64,000 nt of DNA from Leptobrachium leishanense (GCA_009667805.1 CM019075.1:20767615-20831614); one strand, 5' to 3'. Shown: positions 11,901 to 23,604, counted from the stretch's first letter. Notes: generated from the letters alone by a model not told the origin. A program made the numbers and translations.

Positions 11901-12865
11901 TGCGCATCTTCGACCTCGCCTGCTCCAAATTCTCCTTAGCCACTACCCCGTCGCCTATGACCCCGCTTTTCCGCAACCCGGCATTCCCCCCAGAGATGAA
12001 CCTTCCTGACTTCAAAACACTTGAGGCGACGGGACTAAGACGTTTTGGAGACATATTGACCAGGGGTAAGAAGGTGACCTTTGCAGACCTCTCCGCTAGG
12101 GCCACACTGAGACCGTTTGACTACTTTCGCTTTATGCAGCTGCGGCATTATATAGATTCAGAGGCCTTAGTTCCCATAGCCAACACACCCCTGAACTGGT
12201 TTGAGAAGCTCTGCGGCGAATGTCCCTAGGGGACTGAGCTCGACTATATATTATTCACTGTGTTCCGGCTCCAAGGAATGGGGCGAGCTAGCCTATTGCG
12301 CTCGCTGGGAGGCTGATCTGCAGGAATCATTGACGGGGGATGAATGGGAGGAAATTTGGGAGGCTACGGCGAAGTCCTCTGTGTCACCCACCAAGAACAG
12401 TCCTTCAAAATGCTATTTAGATGGTACACAACCCCTGTGCTCCTATGCAGGATGGGGAGGACCACTATCGATTTATGCTGGCGCAACTGTGGATTGCAGG
12501 GCACCTTCATCCACTTGTGGTGGGACTGCCCGAGGGTCAAGGAATACTGGGGGAAGGTGGGCCGTTTGCTGACTTCGATATTCCACAGACCCGTTCATGC
12601 GGATCCCTGGGACTTCTTGCTCTCTCGGCCGAAACCTGGTTTCACGAACCCCGAGCAATCCTTACTACGATGCATCCTCCTGGCGGCTCGCATATCACTG
12701 GCTTCTCAATGGCTGTCGGATGTCCTGCCTGCAATGCGCCTCGTGAAGGCTAAAGTATCCGATGTGAGGCTCATGGAGGAACTGACAGCAATCGTACGCC
12801 AAACCCTTCCCAAATTTGAGAAAACTTGGCATCTGTGGGATGATTATTTGGGAGTCACAAGTTGA
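8957..12865 (+). pseudogene. L1 ORF2: endonuclease and reverse transcriptase (multiply frameshifted)
   Basis: ORF2p nicks target DNA and reverse-transcribes the L1 RNA. The endonuclease begins LTTSLNVKGLNSPNKR, continues with DIAFIQETH, GGDMNAVP (metal-binding Asp) near 9496-9520 and WLDHADISL near 9770. The reverse transcriptase shows APGPDGFHGGYY, PENYRPISLLNFDIKLLAKIL, HPDQVGFIPGRQ, SLDAEKAFDRVEW (motif A), NGTRQGCPLSPILFVLALEPLL split around 11060-11130 (motif B), and YADDILL at 11195-11215 (motif C). The C-terminus has CWRNCGLQGTFIHLWWDCP, the Cys-His segment of L1 ORF2. Frame changes occur at the 9224-9343 insertion and near 10250, 10560, 11745, 11880, 12230 and 12380. All catalytic motifs survive, so decay is by small indels. 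Adenylate tail and 3' UTR follow. Confidence 0.9.
9224..9343 (+). mobile_element. Short retroposon 3' fragment inserted in L1 ORF2
   Basis: A 120-bp insert interrupts the endonuclease frame between two copies of cagtgac (9217-9223 and 9344-9350). Removing the insert and one copy restores the reading frame exactly, which proves the boundaries. The insert has a pyrimidine-rich head and ends in aataaagcttaatttgatttgatt-like sequence, a short-period tail typical of 5'-truncated non-LTR retroposons (CR1/RTE-type or a SINE using such a tail). Confidence 0.85.
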
Positions 12866-13133
12866 AATGTCTATCTCCGGCACTCAAGTTTGTAAAACCT
12901 GGTTGGAAATGTCCACCCCTCCCCCTTTTTTTTTTTTTTTTTCCTCTTTCATTTTTCCCCCCTTTTTTTTCTTGCGTTTGGGTTTGTTTTATTATTGGTC
13001 TTTGTCTATACCCACTCTCAAATGGGGTTACTATTAGGCACCTGTCAATTGATCTCTGTATTTTCATGCGCTTGGTGAGAATTGTTTGTTGTGCCATGTT
13101 CTGTGTAAAAACTCATAAATTAAGAATTGAAAA

Positions 13134-13164
<31 letters not shown>

Positions 13165-13165
13165 C

Positions 13166-14389
13166 ACACAAATTATTTTCACAATTCGTGAATAGAGATC
13201 AACACGTCAGAAGGAAGCAGAATATCCAATGAATATGTACTATCATGCCCCATGATTTAGGATTCACCAGTATATATTTTTCTGTTGAATCTGCCTTTGA
13301 GTTCATAGCTATTTTGTCCCTTCTGGCTTTCCTTAGGCTTCTGTATTCAGTTAGTTCCACCCCTCTGCTCTGTGTCTTGTTGTTAGTTACTTCCTGGTCA
13401 CATAGACAAATCTAAATGTCTTTTTACCTGCAAAGCTGTACATTAACAAGATTGTCAGTCTGATCATTAAAGTCTTCTACGTGTCAGTTTTGCCGAGTTG
13501 AAGCTATCTGCTGAACTTCATTGTGTGAGTACTGGTCAAATACAGACTTCAGCTAGTCTAAAGCTGTCACACCTCACAGCTTTGCTTAGGGAAGCAGAAT
13601 ATGTACCCCCCTTCGTTATATATATATATATTCTTTTAATGAGGTGTTTATACAGGAAGTAACAGCACAAATCACACATTAATTATTTTTTTTTAAAAAA
13701 GCCAAATAATGGATTATAGCAGTAGGTCAAAAACAAATGAAAATCATTTGCTTTTTGGCTGCAAAAGGTAACCAAGGTTTTAGCTCTGTGGTTGTGATAC
13801 CCAAGGTGCTAAAAAAAAGGAGATCTAGAAATAAATACTAATAAAAAAGTAAAAAAAAATAAAACAAAATCAGCTAATTGAATGTCCTTAACGGACTTTC
13901 AGCAGCCGACGCAGGAAGCCACGAGGTGGAGCTCAAACTGCACAACTCAGTTTGGCCAGTAGATGGCAACGTCTCCCTGCCAAGTAGGCTATTAGAGTAA
14001 AGGGAACATGCCAACGAATGTTATTCAATGAAGAAGCGAGTTAACTCGACTCTGGTAGTGAAAGGGTTAAACGTGTGGTCCTAGCAATCCGACAGCGTAG
14101 TCAAGAATATCCAGGGATTCGGTCTAGGCAGCAAAAGTTCATGCACTGTAATAAACATCACGAGTAGAAGAAAAAAAATCAAAAAAAAAAAAAATCGAGG
14201 TAAACCACATGGCAATGGACGACTGAGCACATCTCCTCTGGCAGGAGAAACAGAAATGGGGGGGTCTGTCATCCAAGGACACGAGAAGAGGATTTCCTGA
14301 GTGACTGCAGATGTGCGGAACCACTGGATAAATTAACGAAGACGCAAGGAATAAAATGCAAGATAAGAAAGTTTGAGATATATATATTA
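13166..14389. other. No gene recognised
   Basis: AT-rich spacer between L1 and Tc1 copy 1, with a (TA)n run near 13618 and A runs near 13850 and 14180. Confidence 0.5.
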
Positions 14390-15927
14390 CAGTTGTGTTC
14401 AAAATTATTCAACCCCCACTGAAATTGAGTGTTTTGGCCAGTTTGACATTGATTTTGATCATTCAGTCATCTTGCTTACAATTAAATCAAAGAGGCACGT
14501 GTAGGTCAGACAAATATAACATAACATTTATAATGAAATAACCACAAATGTCTTTTCTGTGCTCACATCATTATCAGTTTTATTCAACCCCCAAGTGACA
14601 TTCAATCTTAGTACTTAGTACAACATCCTTTTACAGTTATAACAGCTTTTAAACGGGAAGCATAGCTTGACACAAGTGTCTTGCAGTGATCTACGGGTAT
14701 CTTCGCCCATTCGTCATGGGCAAAAGCCTCCAGTTCAGTCACATTCTTAGGCTTGCGCACTGCAACTGCTTTCTTTAAGTCCCACCAGAGGTTTTCAATC
14801 GGATTTAAGTCAGGTGACTGCGATGGCCACTCCAAAATGTTCCAGCCTTTAATCTGCAACCATGCTCTAGTGGACTTGGAGGTATGCTTGGGATCATTGT
14901 CCTGTTGAAAGGTCCAACGTCTCCCAAGCCTCAGGTTTGTGACGGACTGCATCACATTGTCATCCAATATCTCCTGGTACTGAAGAGAATTCATGGTACC
15001 TTGCACACGCTGAAGCTTCCCTGTACCTGCAGAAGCAAAACAGCCCCAAACATGAGCGTTGATCCATGGGCCCAAACAGTTCTAATTTTGTTTCATCAGT
15101 CCACAGAACACTATCCCAAAACTTCTGTGGTTTGTCCACATGACTTTTGGCATACTGCAGTCGACTCTTCTTATTCTTTGGAGACAGCAAGGGGGTGCGC
15201 CTGGGAGTTCTGGCATGGAGGCCTTCATTACGCAGTGTGCACCGTATTGTCTGAGCTGAAACTTCAGTACCCACATCTGACAAATCTTTTCTCAGTTCCT
15301 CAGCAGTCACACGGGGACTTTTCTCCACTCTACGCTTCAGGTAGCGCACAGCAGTCGAAGTCAGCATCTTCTTTCTGCCACGACCAGGTAGCGTTTCAAC
15401 AGTGCCCTTTGCCTTGAATTTGTGAATGATGCTTCCTATGGTCTCTCTTGGTATGTTTAACATCTTTGCAATCTTCTTATAGCCATTGCCCTTCCTGTGA
15501 AGAGTAATCACCTCTTCTCTTGTCTTCCTGGACCATTCTCTTGACTTCACCATGTTTGTAACCACACCAGTAAATGTCTAGAAGGAGCTGAGTATCAGTC
15601 ATTTTAAAGCTACCTAATTGGTGCTTATTATGCTTTATTGCTGCTCCGTGACATCCACAGGTGTTTTCAATACCTGATTGAAAACACTTGAATGAACCTC
15701 TGTTCTTCAGAGTGGTAGTCTTTAAGGGGTTGAATAATTGTGTCAATGAAGAATTCACAAAAGAAACATTTACTACTGTATTACAAAACCAATGGATGTC
15801 ATTTTAGTTGCATATGGTTCTTTAAAAAGTCCTTGTAGGATTTCATTCTGAATACAATTACAAATGTACACTAAATTCCCTAAAACCCTTTACAGCATTG
15901 GGGGTTGAATAATTTTGAACACAACTG
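14390..15927 (-). mobile_element. Tc1/mariner transposon, copy 1
   Basis: A 1538-bp element is flanked by TA on both sides. Its terminal inverted repeats of about 30 bp begin CAGTTGTGTTCAAAATTATT and are nearly perfect. It contains one transposase gene on the minus strand. The compact size, TA duplication and DDE transposase place it in the Tc1 group. It lies 12-13 kb beyond the ephrin 3' end. Confidence 0.95.
14608..15565 (-). pseudogene. Tc1-like transposase, internally deleted and frameshifted
   Basis: The transposase cuts and joins DNA at TA sites. Reading from 15565, the N-terminal paired-like helix-turn-helix is clear (VKSREWSRKTREEVITLH, KKIAKMLNIPRETIGSIIHKF), followed by the GRGRKK hook and a second HTH. 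The first catalytic Asp is in SVLWTDETKLELFG near 15090. Just after it, near 15070, about 90 bases appear to be missing and the frame changes; reading resumes at HVWGCFASAGTGKL. The second Asp lies in QQDNDPKHTS and the Glu in [14 protein letters not shown]. The protein ends at 14608. The catalytic triad survives but the lesion between its first two residues makes this copy dead. Confidence 0.92.
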
Positions 15928-16429
15928 TAAAATTATATATATATTATACACACACACAATTTTTTTCTTCTCTCAATGATGTGAATGTATTTTCTATACA
16001 ATGCACAGAAAATTGGGGTAATTTCCTGCCTAAAACCCCCATTTATGTGTAATAGGCCATACTTAATAAAAGGAGCAGGAGCTTTGTTCTTTATACATTT
16101 AATGAGGATTAAAAATTTTACAGATGGGATTACAAGAATCCTATTTCCGCTGGAAACGATGCAATGTAGGCGCGCTCGAAATTTCAGTGCTTTCTAGTTC
16201 GGCGATTCCATTTCGCCGACCCTGCGGTTAATTCACAGCAGTGTCACCGAAGCGCACTGAACGTGGAGTCACCGAACTGCAACAAACAACAACACAGGAA
16301 CCCTGCTATTCTTTGAATGGGTGTTTAAAAACAAATATAAATTAAAGGGAGTGCAAATATATATATATTTTTTTTAAAAAAAATATCTTTTATGTACTCA
16401 AAAAAAAAAAAATGTTATTTTTCCTTCAT

Positions 16430-16675
16430 TGAATCATATGGGATTTGCCTTTTTAAATCTGCCGAACTGAATCAATAGAAATCTGGGCATGTCGGTGCAG
16501 TTCGTCATTCTGTGATTAACCATTACTTCCCTATGGGACAATTTTGCTGCTGCCGAAGATAATCAAACGGCACCATATTTGGCGAATTGATAGTTTAGTT
16601 AATAAGCGAACAACCATGAAATTACACCGTATGGGGAAATTCAGTTTGGTGTAATTTGGAGGCAAGCCCCCCCAA
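16430..16675. repeat. Dispersed repeat, same family as 900-1192
   Basis: Contains tgggatttgcctttttaaat, gtcggtgcagttcgtcattc, and gaaattacaccgtatgggga. Confidence 0.45.
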
Positions 16676-16984
16676 TAGCCGCTCTACATTTGCTATTGGT
16701 GATGCCCACCCCCCCTTTATTCTGGATGGTAGAGTCCATAACATATAGAATTTGTGCCGAAGAGTTGGCTTTAAGGTTCTTCCTCATTAAACATTTTTGT
16801 GAAGGAATTTTCCTGTATGATTAAAGCCATGTGTGTGAGGGAGGAAGCGTTGAGGATAGTGTGGAAGTGGGTGCTGTGTGAACGGGGGGGGACGGGGGAC
16901 GGGGACGTATGAGCAAAACTGCGCTGCAGTTAACAAGAAGAAAACAATGTGGAAATATGTCCGTGTCTCATCGGGAAGGAGGTC

Positions 16985-17245
16985 TGAACAGAACCATCAG
17001 CACTGCTCATTCTTGTCAGTCACTGACTCACATCATTGTATTGCGTGGGATGTATTCAAAGGACACCACCAGGGGGTAGATTAGAAGACTTTTTTTCAGT
17101 TGCCAGCTCTTAGCCTGGAGTACACAATAGACCACCTGCTGCTACCTTATCTAAACATTCCCTCCTCCACCTCAATACATTAACCACAGAAGTAAAACTT
17201 TTGCACAGATTTTGCTACATGTTGCATCATGGGAAATAAAGAAAA
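16985..17245. repeat. Dispersed repeat, paralogous to 2920-3250
   Basis: Aligns with 2920-3250 over about 250 bases, including ggacaccaccagggggtaga and taccttatctaaacattccc. Confidence 0.55.
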
Positions 17246-17397
17246 AAAACGAACACAAGTAATCTCGTTGCAGTTTATGTACGCGGCAGAGTCCCTTTTA
17301 AAAACACCGTCAGGGGGTGCGTGCGTTATAACCCTGTAGGTGAGGATCGTTTTGAGACTTTTTAGGGGACTTCATGACCATTTACCAATTTGAAAAC

Positions 17398-17577
17398 ATC
17401 AGGTCTATTCAAAGACAGGTGAAACTCGGGAGAAGTGAAACGTCTAGGTCAAAATAGCCAAACCAGAAAAATTCTCCCATTTACCTCACTTCCCAAATCA
17501 GCTATTTGCTCTAGACTATTCTCTTCTCCTGACAGTTCTCCTAGTTTTCACTTTTCTCTGAATAACCCTGTAAGTTT
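17398..17577. mobile_element. Palindromic miniature element (gggttattcag type)
   Basis: Shares aaaatagccaaaccagaaaa and ttctcccatttacctcactt with 3888-4072. Ends in ctctgaataaccctg. Confidence 0.6.
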
Positions 17578-17786
17578 CAAGACTGTACTTGAGCCAAAAC
17601 GTTGCCCGTGTCCGCTGTGCAAAAATAAAGGGCGTTTAGCAGAACACAAAATCCCAGCCCCGTGTGGCATCCGTCACCTACTAAAAAGTGTGTAGCACAG
17701 AGTTTCTCTGCTCGAATGACGGTTCAAACTTTACCGACGCGTTTTGTTTATTACATCTCACGTGGAGGCCGCTTTAATTCCAAAAC

Positions 17787-18070
17787 GCATCATAAAGCTG
17801 CGATCAGACGAGCGTTCTTTGAGCAGAACGAACGCCCGTGAGAGTGGACGTTCCTTCCACCCTGACGCCCGTCTGGCCGCCTCGCTGAATGCAGTCAGTG
17901 CGCTCCTCCTATGGAGGATCGCGCTTTGTAGCCCCGTCTGCGCCAGTCGCAGCTTCTTGACGCAGAGGATGAAATTGGTAGTGCGTGCAATTAGTGCGTG
18001 AGCTACACCGTGTGACCCTCCCCGCCCGTGCGACGGACGCACACGGAGGCACTCGGCGCGCTTGCGTGAC
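17787..18070. repeat. CpG-rich dispersed repeat (cagacgagcg family)
   Basis: Contains gatcagacgagcgttctttg, ctgacgcccgtctggccgcc and ctcctcctatggaggatcgc. A diverged copy lies at 48136-48475. Probably an old GC-rich miniature element. Confidence 0.5.
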
Positions 18071-18479
18071 AGCAGCCTAAGAGCTGCACAGAAGCAGAGT
18101 ACAAATACCGCGGGGCGCACTAGTAAGCCAGGCCTCTACTACAGCCCGCCTATGCAGCTTGCGCGCGTCAGCCGGCGGCTGGGCCTGTCGCTGTCTATAG
18201 TACGGCCTGCGGCATGAAAGGGTTGAAGCCTTATCCATAGCAAAACACACAGAGACACAAACAGCAATTAAATACGTACAGACCAGTTCAGGGGGTTCTG
18301 GATGAACCCTGTAAATGTGTAGCCGCCCTGGAACACAAAACGCTGCTTCATAGGTTTTGCACTTACAGCAGCAAATCACTAGACCCACTTCCTGATCACT
18401 GGTGCTGCACTGAAATGCTTCCCCACCGCAACAGGGACCGTGCAAATGTGATCCATGTTAAACCGGCCCTCCCGCTGTA

Positions 18480-18590
18480 AAGATACTGCATTTCCCATGA
18501 TGCTCAGTCAACCTCAAGAGTGGCCGAGCATCATGGGAGATGTTCCAAAACATTTGGTGGTACAGGTTGCCGACACCTGCCATACACAGT
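18480..18590. mobile_element. Palindromic hAT-like miniature element
   Basis: catttcccatgatgctcagtc pairs imperfectly with gccgagcatcatgggagatg, the short-armed variant of this family. Confidence 0.5.
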
Positions 18591-18595
18591 GTATT

Positions 18596-18776
18596 TCAGT
18601 GGTTCCCAACCCTGGTCCTCACGTCCTCGCTGACAGGCCAGGTTTGCAGGATACGTGAAGCACAGCACAGGTGACATGATTTGCTGCTCCGTGATTGCGG
18701 GATTCAGTCTGCATTTCCCCAAGGTGATCCTTAAAACCTGTCCTGTTAGGGGGACCCGAGTTGGGAAACACTCGCT
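18596..18776. mobile_element. Miniature hAT element (ttcccaaccctggtcctc type)
   Basis: Left end agtggttcccaaccctggtc; right end, inverted, gagtgtttcccaactcgggtc. The interior has the usual ccaggtttgcaggat and atccttaaaacctg halves. This family is widespread in frogs and fishes. Confidence 0.65.
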
Positions 18777-19004
18777 GGTGTGTTTTATGTATTTTTAGCA
18801 AGTTGTGTCTTTTTTCTGTTTATTTTGCTAATACATACATACGCAAACACAGGGCGTTATACAGCTGCTAGAATTCATAAAGGACCAAACATGTCAAAAT
18901 AAAGTTATTCTAGCATGGTGCTGTCAATCCCGGCTAAACGCACCCTAGTGGACAGAATGGGGGCGCTTCCAATCATGAACACTCAAGATGCATAAACACG
19001 GATA

Positions 19005-19135
19005 GATTGTAAGCTCTTGAGCAGGCTCTTCCCTCCTACTGTTCGGTGTGTTTCACCTATATGTATATTTGTTATTCTGCCTTCCCATTGTACAGCGCTA
19101 CGGAACTTGTTAGCGCTTTATAAAAACAGATCTCT
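19005..19135 (+). mobile_element. Retroposon 3' tail (gcgctttataaa type)
   Basis: Contains attgtaagctcttgagcagg, then cattgtacagcgctacggaa, cttgttagcgctttataaa. Other copies occur at 19249-19350, 32349-32492 and 43995-44120, so this is a dispersed LINE or SINE 3' end. Confidence 0.65.
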
Positions 19136-19248
19136 ATAACCAGCAATCACACGTAGACTGCAATGGCTCTCAACATCAGCCCCCTCTAGTGGCTGACAAG
19201 TAGATTACACACAAAAAAACTAGATACTTTAAAAGCATGACTGCAACC

Positions 19249-19350
19249 AGTTAGTTACAAGCATTTATAAAGCGCCAACAAATTTGGTAGCGCTGTACAA
19301 TGAGTGAGACAGAATAATATATATATATATATACATACATACATATACGC
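19249..19350 (-). mobile_element. Retroposon 3' tail, inverted copy
   Basis: Reads caagcatttataaagcgcca then gtagcgctgtacaatgagtg, the inverse of the neighbour at 19005-19135. The two lie head to head about 115 bases apart. A TA/CA microsatellite follows. Confidence 0.6.
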
Positions 19351-21312
19351 TACACACACAGCCCCCCAGTAAGTTATAAGGGGGTTATACACTAACCTCT
19401 GAATTCTAGCAATAATAATTAAATTTATAGCAATATAGAGCGACTGGATTGAGCCGTCACAGACTTTAGTTTCTCCCTGGGGCACAGAAATCTTAAATAA
19501 AAATGTATGCAAAATGAGTGATTGAGTATTCATAATAAATATACACACACCATAAACAAGAAAATAAAACAAGTATAAATCATAAACCTACTCCTTTACT
19601 CTTTTCACCAATAAGCAAAATAAAAAGGTATTTACCTTTAGAAGCTTCAGGGTTTTTTACCTTTGCTGCACAAAGATTGCCCTCTCAAAAAGGAACCTAC
19701 AAAAAGCAGGGCCAGCCTTAATCAGGCGACAGCTGAGAATTAACCCCAGGAGGAGGAAAAAGTCTCCATCCATCCACCTGCAAATACCCTGTCTCTAATC
19801 ACACATTGCATATACACCATGCGCTCTCAGGTAAATGTAACCAATAGAACAGCTTTATTCATATGTAAAAATGAATCTATTGATTGAATGAAATGATCCA
19901 TTTAATAACCACAGATAAAAAAAAGGTATTTGTCGATTAGTGTGTAATGGATAGAATCCCCCCCCCCCCAAAAAAAAGTAAGAACTAGAATTTTAAGAGT
20001 GAGTTTGTTGTGCAAGCAAAAACTTGGCATGTGCTTTATTGCAACATTGTATAAAACAAGGAGTTGAGAGAAGCAGCACGAGAACAACACAACGCTACAA
20101 TACTAAGTTTGCTTGATCTTAAATACACGAGATTCGATTACACGTTGTCTTATTGCCGCAGCATTGCTTTTTTATGTCGTAGGACGGATTGTGCGACGGA
20201 GCAGACCACAGAACTCACTACTCGTTCAGTTCCTCAGCCGCTGCAAGTGCTATGTTAGCAACGTGGCACTGAACACTGTGCTGCAGCTCAGCGCTGCTAA
20301 CTTAGCACTTGCAGCCAAGTCAAGAGGTGCTGCGGGGTTAGCTGAGTGTGACGTATGAAAGATGGCTGCTGTCACAGAGAAAATAATCCAATAAGGAAAT
20401 GTTCAGTTTGAGGTTTTGGTGGAGGAAAACACCGAATATTTATTGGAACATGGTAAAGATTACCAATGCTAAAGTGGTGATAAAATGGACAAAAGGTGGA
20501 TTTTGCAGAAACAGCCCCTTTCATCAAGCAATCCTTCGCCCTTTCGCTTCAATATTCACAGCCAAAAATCAGTCAGTGTGACGGCTGCAGCAGACCAAAC
20601 TGCTGCACTGAAGCAATTCAGCAGCTGCTGAGAAACTAAACACACCTGATTACTAGTAATGCAAGGTTTGCATTGGAATACATTGAAAAGCACTTACTAG
20701 CAAAACAAAACCCCATTGTCACAGATTTAAAGCATGATTAATCTGCCCCATCTCCTCTCCTCATTCCAGCCACCCTAGATAAAAAGAAAGCCACAAAAAG
20801 CAGCCAGAAACCTCACCGTCACAAAGATTAAACACATTACTCCACATGAATTTACCTGGAGCTCTGGATACAGGAGACGGTTTAGGGAGGTTCTGCAGGG
20901 TGTGTGCAGAGCGACCAGGAGGCTGCTGAGCTCTGCATAGCGGGAGCAGGTACCGACACGGGACGTAATCACATTGTGCAGAGATGGGGACCAGCAGAAC
21001 AGGCAGTGGTCAAACAGTAAATCCAAAGGACACACTCATTGTACACAGACAACAAAAGCACTGAGGTCTGAGGGAGGCTGGATCAACAGGGGAGTGTGTT
21101 AATTACTCCTTCACTGCAGGTGAAAGACCAGGTGGTGAGATCCCAGCAGCTACAGAGGATTGCAGGGATCTGAGAAGTCCAGTGTCAGTGTTCTGGAACC
21201 CCAGGGTCACATGCAATAAGTGAACGTCACATGCAGGATATGATTGAAGTCAGATAGCTTAACTCATCCTCTTTTGAAAGCACACAAAGTCCTTTGTATT
21301 TTCTTCACTTTA
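19351..21312. other. No gene recognised (apart from the 20240 hairpin)
   Basis: Mostly AT-rich. gctgctgag-rich words recur at 20580-20640 and 20930 without clear tandem structure. Confidence 0.45.
20240..20315. other. 76-nt hairpin, precursor-like
   Basis: gctgcaagtgctatgttagca (20240-20260) pairs with tgctaacttagcacttgcagc (20295-20315) with one mismatch, and the stem continues inward imperfectly. Size and shape resemble a microRNA precursor, but a small foldback element fits equally well. It lies outside the ephrin transcript. Confidence 0.4.
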
Positions 21313-22504
21313 TTAACCCTGTCGCTGCTGAGGCATTTGCCGCCTCTGTGCTGAGGTCATTTTTACCGGTTTTGCTCATCATGTTTAAATGTGGTTTGAA
21401 GGCTTATTTTAGTATATGACCCGGACATATTATATATCGTTCTTTCCGTCAGACTCGGCAGATTCATAATATGTCATTATTATATGTATACGTCATGACC
21501 TGTCTGTATATTATAACAAAAAATGCAATAAAATATGAATTTTCAATAATTTACAATGTGTAAAGTGGTTTTTTTTAACATGCGAGCAATTGCGGTTATA
21601 TTTTGTATGGGGTGCGCTTGTTAAAAAAAAATTAGAGATGGGGTCCCCGTTACATTTTTTTTGGGGAAAATTACACAATTTTTAACAAACGCACCGCATA
21701 CAAAAATCGTTAGTGCAGCATCATTGTTCACATTATAATTGAAATGGGAACAATATTGCTGCATTAACAAACCAAAAAAAAAGGAAAACCTTTTTTTTTT
21801 AAAAAAATTTACAAACTTTTTTTATACTCTTTTGGTATCGTTGGAACGGCCATGCTCTGGCGGATCCAACAATACCAAACATTAACCCCTAACTGCCACG
21901 GATCGGGAGATAGAGGGCTCCAATGAACCCTCTATCTCCACCATTGGTGGCAGTTAGGGGTTAACTCCAGGACTGGCGTCATCCTGCTATGCACGATGAC
22001 GCCAGTCCTCAGGGGGCATTCCCGGAAGCTTGGCTGACATCCAAGATTTCGGCCAGCTCCGGGAAAGGATCACGAACCGGCACTTTTCAGCGCCGATTCG
22101 TGATCCGGCCCCCATGGGGTTAATGGCAGGTACCATTTGGAAGGGCAGGCTGTGCCCTTCCAAACAGTGCCTGGGTTAACCTCCGCAACGCCGCCGATCG
22201 GGAGGGAGAAAGGTCCGAAGGACCTCGCCCCCCTCCCTTTCAGGCGCCTCCTCCGCACATGCGGGGGGGGGGGGGCGCCTGAATTAGGTGTCATCGCGCC
22301 CCCGCGATGACACCTAATTACTCCGGCGGCGGTTCCGGATGCAGGGCTGACAGAGGATGTCAGCCCGCACCGGGGGGGCCAGCGATCGTCCGGAACCCGG
22401 CCGAACGCTGACCCCAAAGAGAGGACGCGCTCAGCGCATCCACCGCATGGAACGTGACATGCGGTTGGACGCGCTGAGCGCGTCCACCGCAGCAAAGGGG
22501 TTAA
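21313..22504. mobile_element. piggyBac-type non-autonomous element made of consecutive hairpins
   Basis: TTAA lies at both ends (21313-21316 and 22501-22504). The termini begin CCCTGTCGCTGC and, inverted, CCCCTTTGCTGC, resembling piggyBac-type ends (TTAA target, CCC terminus). There is no transposase frame. Almost all of the interior is a row of short inverted repeats; arms that I checked base by base include 21606-21627/21677-21700, 21709-21729/21748-21768, 21831-21845/21865-21879, 21882-21899/21947-21964, 21969-21983/21995-22009, 22067-22081/22092-22106, 22129-22147/22153-22171, 22282-22298/22303-22319 and 22423-22449/22458-22485. The superfamily call rests on TTAA and terminal bases; Kolobok also targets TTAA. 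Confidence 0.72.
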
Positions 22505-22869
22505 GTAACCGCAAATAAGTTGTGTAGTGGGCAGAGAGCACTTCTGTTGGGAATGCTTTGTTATGGGAGGAAGGTGTATAGAGAGCGCTTCTCTTTCATA
22601 TGCTTTGTTATGGGAGGAAGGTGAAACAGAATGCATCTGCCCAGTATAACCAGGATGCTACTCACAAGCTTCCATGAAAAGAATGAAGGAAGTGAAGCCT
22701 TACTGCACAGGAAATGGAACTGGGCCAAACGAACTGTCGAGTTAGACAGGGAGAGTGGACTAATCCATTCTTAAGTAAAATCATAGGGGGAAACAACTAA
22801 GGAATTTAGATGCACGATAGGCAGGCTGGATAGTAAACTAGACTAGCCTGCTAGAGGTTATGTGTTCAA

Positions 22870-23290
22870 GATCTCATTTTATTGGCAAAATACAGTGCAT
22901 TTCGCCACAATTCGGTGATCTTTAGCGGCAGCAAAATTGGCCCAGAGAAGTAATGGTTAATCTATTCAGAGAATGCCAAACTGCAACGAAAGGACAGGAT
23001 TCTTGGTGATTCAGTGTGACAGCGGTTTGTCCAATTCACCACAGGGTCTGCGAACTTGCCAAAGGAGTGCACCAAAATGCTCTGATTGCCCCATCTGTGC
23101 CAAATCGGTTTCCAGCAGGGCTGCAGATCAGATGGCTGTGTTCCTCTTGCAGCCTGAAAGAGGGGACAAGCCTAAGAAACGCTGCACACCTTAAACTCAG
23201 ACCCACGGCAAGCCTGTCTAAAACACCACAGGGTCGGCAAACTGAAAGAGCCAGAGCACTGAAATGTCGGTGCTCCCCAAATAACCTCTA
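22870..23290. repeat. Dispersed repeat, same family as 900-1192, duplicated ends
   Basis: Contains atttcgccacaattcggtga, agaagtaatggttaatctat, and two cacagggtctgcgaac/cacagggtcggcaaac modules. No gene recognised. Confidence 0.4.
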
Positions 23291-23604
23291 AAAAGGGCCA
23301 CTTCTGCCTGCATGCTGATAATGCAGACCCCCATGTGACATTGTGTGAGAGATAAGTGACACCTTCTAGAGTCCAGAATCTTTCAATCCAACAATATTTG
23401 TGTAAACTAAAATTAATAATTAGCCTCATATTCCATGTTTCAAACACAGGTTACTGTAAAGGTTAACCCCTTAACTACCAAGCCATTTTTGTTAAGGTGG
23501 GCTTTAAAAAGGCCAAACCGTTATGTGGCTGGTACTTTAAGGATTCTGATGGTGTGGCAGCGTCCAATGTGAATAGTGTGTGGTATGGTCATGGACAGGG
23601 GACA

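Larger units (their letters stand above)
7309..13157 (+). mobile_element. Full-length L1-clade LINE with target-site duplication
   Basis: The element starts with gggggcgtggcttgg and ends in a run of about 28 A. It is flanked by an 8-10 bp direct repeat, (aa)gcagtctc, at 7299-7308 and 13156-13165, so both termini are intact. It carries an ORF1 with the L1 RRM-type signature and an ORF2 with APE-type endonuclease, reverse transcriptase and a C-terminal Cys-rich segment. A polypyrimidine tract follows ORF2 at 12908-12970. One frameshift in ORF1, several in ORF2 and a small retroposon insertion make this copy inactive. The L1/Tx1 group is the best fit; the exact family needs a repeat library. Confidence 0.93.

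Noticed and set aside
12862..13191. Small hydrophobic frame after L1 ORF2
   Set aside because: Translation of the L1 3' polypyrimidine tract.
22070..22636. 188-codon minus frame
   Set aside because: It is the antisense of GC-rich hairpins in the TTAA element; no domain.
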